Shown here: positions 60,130 to 64,000 of the stretch, in pieces
How the letters are laid out: each line of letters opens with the position of its first letter
Numbering within the stretch: position 1 is the first letter of the stretch
Assembly: GCF_963678635.1 (NCBI RefSeq)
Contig: NC_087066.1
Span: 9,762,723 to 9,826,722, forward strand
Source: Symsagittifera roscoffensis
Lineage: Eukaryota; Xenacoelomorpha; Acoela; Convolutidae
Direction of reading: 5' to 3'
Length of the DNA: 64,000 nucleotides
Program-made: the position numbers and the translations under genes
The notes under the pieces: model-generated
What the model was told of the DNA's origin: nothing
Database searches by the model: none
Seen by the model: only the letters and a program-made list of their open reading frames with translations

Positions 60130-60270
60130 AGAGAGCCGGGGAGGGGGGCGGGTAAAGTAAACTGGGTGAGGGTGGTAAAGTAAACTTCGGGGCAAGTAAA
60201 CGGCAGGGGGGTTCAAGTAAACGGGGGGTAGGGGTGGTGCAGGGAGGGGTGTAAAGTTAACTGGGGAGTT
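60130..60270 (+). repeat. G-rich minisatellite with AAGTAAACxGGG units
   Basis: Five degenerate units, each (T)AAAGTAAAC or AAAGTTAAC followed by a G-rich tract. Many GGG/GGGG runs give strong G-quadruplex potential on the plus strand. Confidence 0.7.
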
Positions 60271-61741
60271 ACAATCAGAATAGATAAGACAAAAAATATA
60301 TTTAAAACGTAGCATTTTGTGAAACGAACGTAGTAATTTCACTTAACAAGAAATGAGATAGTTTTTGAAAAAAAATTGTAAGTTTCATGAATAACGTCTC
60401 AAAAAAATCCATTTTAATTAAATATCATTGATTTTCTTGGATTATATTGGCAAAAAATATAAGGATTCTAATCCATTTTTAATGGATTTTAATCGATTAC
60501 AATAGACTATATTGACATAAAAAATGATTACAGTCCGTTTTCGATATATTATAATTGATTATTTTGTAAATTGATAGATACTGACCGTAATATGACAATA
60601 TAATCGATTATGATCCATGGGCGCTCGGTGCGGGAAGTTCACTGATGACTTATAACTTAAGTGTTTTATGAAAACCACTGAATTTTCATGCTTATAGTTT
60701 TTTTGCATATTATGACCTTTCTATTTAGGAATAATGAGCGGCAAGAAAAACTTGTGATTACTAGCTCAATTCATAGTTTTTTTTCAAAATTTAAATCTAA
60801 TTAGCTTTTATCAATCAAAGTTTATACCTTTAGGAACCTTGGTTTTGCATGCATTCGTGCAACTTCTTGATGCTCTGTTCGCCTTAAAGGAATAATAACT
60901 AGCACTCTCAACTCAGAGATTGTGCTAGCAGAAACTTAATAAACTTCTATACAATCGACAAACAGCAATCACATTTTTGAGCAAGAGTGCAGAATCTTGC
61001 TAATTTTTTGCAAAATGAAGGCAAGTCTTGTGAAAAACAAGCAAGAACAATGTCTTTTCTTGACAAACTTCTAGCAAGATATCTTGCAAGATATCTCGCA
61101 AGATTTGCATTCCGATAACACTGGGGTCAGCTTAGGTTTATTTTGTAGAAACTGACCACGGAAAAGCAATAAAATTATATTTTATCTATGAAACTTGTGT
61201 TCTATTTGCACAGCAACTCGTTATCTTTTTGCAGAAACGCTAATTTGTTCACCCATGTTACTTTGCAAGGGTCATCTTTTTAACGAAAAAAGACATTATT
61301 AAAAAAGTCTTCCTTTTCCTCCGGCTTGTTTTAGATTCATTCAACTGGGTTGTTAATTTCCGGAAAAATCATTTTTCTATAGCTTGATAAAAGTTTTTAC
61401 TTGCGCTTACCTCGCTTGACTTTTTTCGCTCTTAACTTAAACCAAACGTTGAGAATCTTGGCTGAACCTGCTACAGTTTAATTAGCTACTTATTTCAGAA
61501 TAGTTTGATATTAGTCCAATAACAATTTTTTTACTCATGAAAATGAACTGGCTCTAATCATGTGAAACTTTAATCTTCATTTGGTTGTTGAACTTTGTTA
61601 ACTATTGTACTAATCGGCAAAATTGCTACAAGGCCGTACAATGCTTGCATGCGCTTAACTGTGGCATACATTTTTTTAGGGTTGGAATTTTTTTACCAGA
61701 TAACGTAGGGAGTGGAGAGTTAACAATATCCAACAGTTCAC

Positions 61742-63643
61742 TTAAAAACTGCAACACAAACTCCATTCCAAAGAGAACTTTGTGTCGCCGCTTATCTCCT
61801 TTCCTTTCAAATTGACATCAGCAATGCTTCCCGGATCTGCAATGATTCTGTTTGTAGTTCGAGCATCCTTAAAACTCGTCGTCCAAATATTATAACTGAG
61901 TCTCTTGAAGGAACCTCCGAGATGAGCGCAGTTTTCTGCCAAATAAAAAACGGTCCATACACAGTATGACCCTTTGGGCCATAATGGACTGCTTTCAAGG
62001 TGTTGTATCTCTTCAGATAATTTTGCCCCTTTTCCGTCCCAAGAGTTTATGTGATTGGTCAAATTTTCTTTCGTTGCGTTTTGATTAGCCTCAAGTTTTG
62101 TTTCTATCTTTGTTGTAAAATTGGAGATATTGTAATCAATTTGTTCATTTAATTCATTCGCTTTTTTGTTAATTTCGCTTATTACTTCAAAGTATGGATT
62201 TTCGAGTTGATCAGTTAATTGGTTTCTTATCAAAAAATCCACATTGGTATTGGATATTCTTTGAGTATTTCTGCCTTTGTGCAGAATTGACAGCTGGGTT
62301 GAATAAACTTTCTGGTAATAATTAATTTCTATAATATCTTTGAAAACTTCAACGGTGTTTTTCAGATTTTCGGTGTCGATTCGGTACAAATCAATTGGCT
62401 TCGGTATAATTTTCTGCTGTCTTGATACCGAAATTTGCTTCAATTTTTCGATTAATTCTGTCATCTTTTTGCGATGTTTGCGTGAGAAATCGGTATTAAA
62501 TGTTGAATTTATGCCTATTATGTCTTTCATTAGAGTTCCATTAATTGGCATAACCAACAAATACTGTTCCTGAACACCAAATTTCGCCCCTAATCTCTGA
62601 ATATCAGAGTAGTCTAACGACGCGAAAGACTTATTCAGTGTAGTTTGCGCGAGTTGCCCAATTTCATTGAGAAGATCTTTCACAGCCAAATCTGGTCGCT
62701 CGGAAACTGGGTCCCAGAAAACATGATCCCATTTTGCATCGTTGAATTTTTCTGAGAAGTCCACAGTTTTTGTCAAAACTTTTTGGATTAGTTTATTAAA
62801 CCTGGTGATTTCATGAACAGAAACGTAACTTATTGCATCAGTAGTTGCCTCATTAACTATATTTCTAACAGTTTCAGATGAAATTTTTTTGACAACATCC
62901 CAGTTTACAATTTTCATACCCATGTTTTGCCAATTTGCGACGCGCGTGAACATTTTTCCATTGTCAAAATGACTTCCATGAACTGAAATTTCTCGTGCTG
63001 ATGTTTTTCGACCCCCAACTGTGTATTCAATTTCAAACATCTCCAGAAGCTCCGCCTCTTTTCTGAGCTCCTCGAGCAAAATTGAACAAAACTTTCGGGT
63101 TTTGCAAACTATTTTGAACTTAATCTCGTTGGGTAGATTAGCCACACTCTTCCACTTATCCCCTAGTTCATAATTTGGGTTCCTGTTTAGCTGTGGGTTG
63201 GACCACGTGATTCTGATTTTTTCTATGGGCATTGGTTCGACATCGGCGACACCTGTGATCATGTGACCTCTGTTTAACAAGTAGTGGTACACGCATTCTT
63301 GTGCTTCTCTAGACCACAAAAGAACATTGAAGTTCAACTCGTAGCTTCGACTCAACTTGTTCAACTGAATTTTAGTCGAATCACCTAGAATAACCGCAAG
63401 AGGGCGCACAAAGTATCTGGAGTCGGTGACATGCTTCCAAACGGATAAACTCGAATAACCAAAAGGTACATTTTCAAATTTTTGGGGTGACAAGTTTAAG
63501 CTGAAAAATCCCCCGTTTTCTATGGGGTTATCGGTCACATCCGCCTCAGAGGAAAAGGAATTTGAAATTAATAAAGCAAAAAGAATGAGCATTTGGTCGA
63601 GTGGTAATTTCACAAAAACGAACGGAAACATTTCTGCAAACAA
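61742..63643 (-). CDS. Secreted ApeC-like family protein 3
   Basis: 633 residues, single exon, from ATG 63643. A later ATG at 63592 (MLILFALLISNSFSS) gives a tighter signal peptide and may be the true start (616 residues). Family blocks are VPFGYSSLSVWKHV, YFVRPLAVIL, IEKIRITWSNP, WDHVFWDPVSERPDLAV, long helical stretches, and the C-terminal domain WPKGSYCVWTVF...C..LGGSF...SLCCSF. Predicted extracellular. The exon boundary of gene 1 is again absent. Overall similarity to copies 1 and 2 is low outside the blocks, so the duplications are old or evolution is fast. Confidence 0.85.
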   Translation of the reverse strand: MFAEMFPFVFVKLPLDQMLILFALLISNSFSSEADVTDNPIENGGFFSLNLSPQKFENVPFGYSSLSVWKHVTDSRYFVRPLAVILGDSTKIQLNKLSRSYELNFNVLLWSREAQECVYHYLLNRGHMITGVADVEPMPIEKIRITWSNPQLNRNPNYELGDKWKSVANLPNEIKFKIVCKTRKFCSILLEELRKEAELLEMFEIEYTVGGRKTSAREISVHGSHFDNGKMFTRVANWQNMGMKIVNWDVVKKISSETVRNIVNEATTDAISYVSVHEITRFNKLIQKVLTKTVDFSEKFNDAKWDHVFWDPVSERPDLAVKDLLNEIGQLAQTTLNKSFASLDYSDIQRLGAKFGVQEQYLLVMPINGTLMKDIIGINSTFNTDFSRKHRKKMTELIEKLKQISVSRQQKIIPKPIDLYRIDTENLKNTVEVFKDIIEINYYQKVYSTQLSILHKGRNTQRISNTNVDFLIRNQLTDQLENPYFEVISEINKKANELNEQIDYNISNFTTKIETKLEANQNATKENLTNHINSWDGKGAKLSEEIQHLESSPLWPKGSYCVWTVFYLAENCAHLGGSFKRLSYNIWTTSFKDARTTNRIIADPGSIADVNLKGKEISGDTKFSLEWSLCCSF

Positions 63644-63861
63644 ATTTTTTTTTGCGATTGGTTTTGAAATGCGAGAGATAAACTCGAAAAATAGATTTCA
63701 GTTGAACTGAAACTGATTTCTAAGCTTCATCCACATTTGGAAATATTGAGTCAATGGCTTTTTCTTTTGACTTCTGGCTAAGCGGATCATCACTTCAACA
63801 TTACCCAAAGTTTTTATTTGCACAAACCCTTTAGAGTTTTAAAATGATGCATAAATTTGGG

Positions 63862-64000
63862 CAGGGGCAGATTTAAAGAGTGCAAACTTTTACTCAGGCG
63901 CCAGTATATCAAAACTTTGAAGGGGAGCGCGCGCCGAAAAAAAAATTGGTCAAAAAGTTTCCAGAAAGTGCCCAAAAACGGCGATTTTGACCTGTTTTTT
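63862..64000 (+). mobile_element. hAT-like element, left end, cut by window end
   Basis: Begins CAGGGGCAGATTTAAAGAG, the canonical hAT-like terminus. It continues with GCCCAAAAACGGCGATTTTGACCTGTTTTTT, related to the element at 49968. The right end lies outside. Confidence 0.5.

Larger units (their letters stand above)
57966..61741. other. Non-coding; low-complexity G/C runs and TAATCGATT-type repeats
   Basis: Holds a 17-G run, a 16-C run, a G-rich minisatellite and two AT-rich blocks rich in ATAATCGATTA-like words. At 61073-61108 are repeated GCAAGATATCTTGC palindromes. No supported gene. Confidence 0.45.

Noticed and set aside
59989-60342. Minus-strand 117-residue proline-rich frame
   Set aside because: Generated by the C run and G-rich minisatellite; no coding signature.
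1-64000. CRISPR arrays, bacterial operons, Shine-Dalgarno sites, rRNA or tRNA genes
   Set aside because: None seen. The direct repeats present are LTRs, MITEs and minisatellites, and no cloverleaf with A and B boxes was found by eye.

Overview
The window is AT-rich eukaryotic DNA with a 200-base assembly gap. It has long non-coding stretches, spliceosomal signals and many transposable elements of animal type. The host looks like an invertebrate metazoan, but I cannot name the phylum. Host genes are few: one terminal exon near the left end and a dispersed family of three secreted proteins of about 590-630 residues. That family has a cysteine-bearing C-terminus resembling the apextrin C-terminal (ApeC) domain. 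A relic at 53-55 kb may come from CLIP/trypsin genes.

The main finding is an intact-looking giant LTR retroelement on the minus strand, 13598-32481 (18,884 bp). It is bounded by two 410-bp LTRs in which I found one difference, and by a 4-bp target duplication GTAG. In transcription order (right to left) it carries the 5' LTR, a tRNA-type primer site, and a leader with duplicated hairpins. Next come a 155-residue very basic protein, a single uninterrupted 2722-residue Gag-Pol (CCHC, protease, RT, RNase H, integrase with GPY motif), two tiny hydrophobic proteins joined by an ATGA overlap, and a 377-codon Pro/Ser/Thr-rich frame without any ATG. Then follow an 872-residue Env-like glycoprotein, a Pro/Ser-rich ORF started by ATGA on the Env stop, a 323-codon frame continued through one in-frame TGA for 135 more residues, a short intron-like segment just after the final stop, and the 3' LTR. 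This is the gene layout of a complex retrovirus with accessory genes. I recognise none of the accessory products.

Three other transposon classes are well supported. First, two Ty3/gypsy elements on the plus strand start gag exactly at the LTR/PBS junction. One (11268-12957) is a short gag-only non-autonomous copy with 1.2% LTR divergence; the other (40756-47357) is a decayed full-length copy with 5-bp target duplications. Second, a CR1/L2/Jockey-like LINE relic (about 3127-7250, minus) has a 2A-like motif ahead of its endonuclease. Third, there are hAT-type MITEs with 8-bp target duplications and hAT-like ends. An unclassified dispersed repeat occurs three times, and one copy is split by the gag-only element.

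Layout: 1-2.4 kb, last exon of a host gene; 3.1-7.3 kb, LINE; 7.8-13.4 kb, dispersed repeat, gap and gag-only element; 13.6-32.5 kb, giant element; 32.8-37.9 kb, secreted-protein gene 1 (two exons, 3.4-kb intron with MITEs); 40.8-47.4 kb, decayed gypsy element inside a tandem array; 47.9-49.7 kb, secreted-protein gene 2; 50-61.7 kb, mostly non-coding repeats and relics; 61.7-63.6 kb, secreted-protein gene 3; end, start of a hAT-like element.
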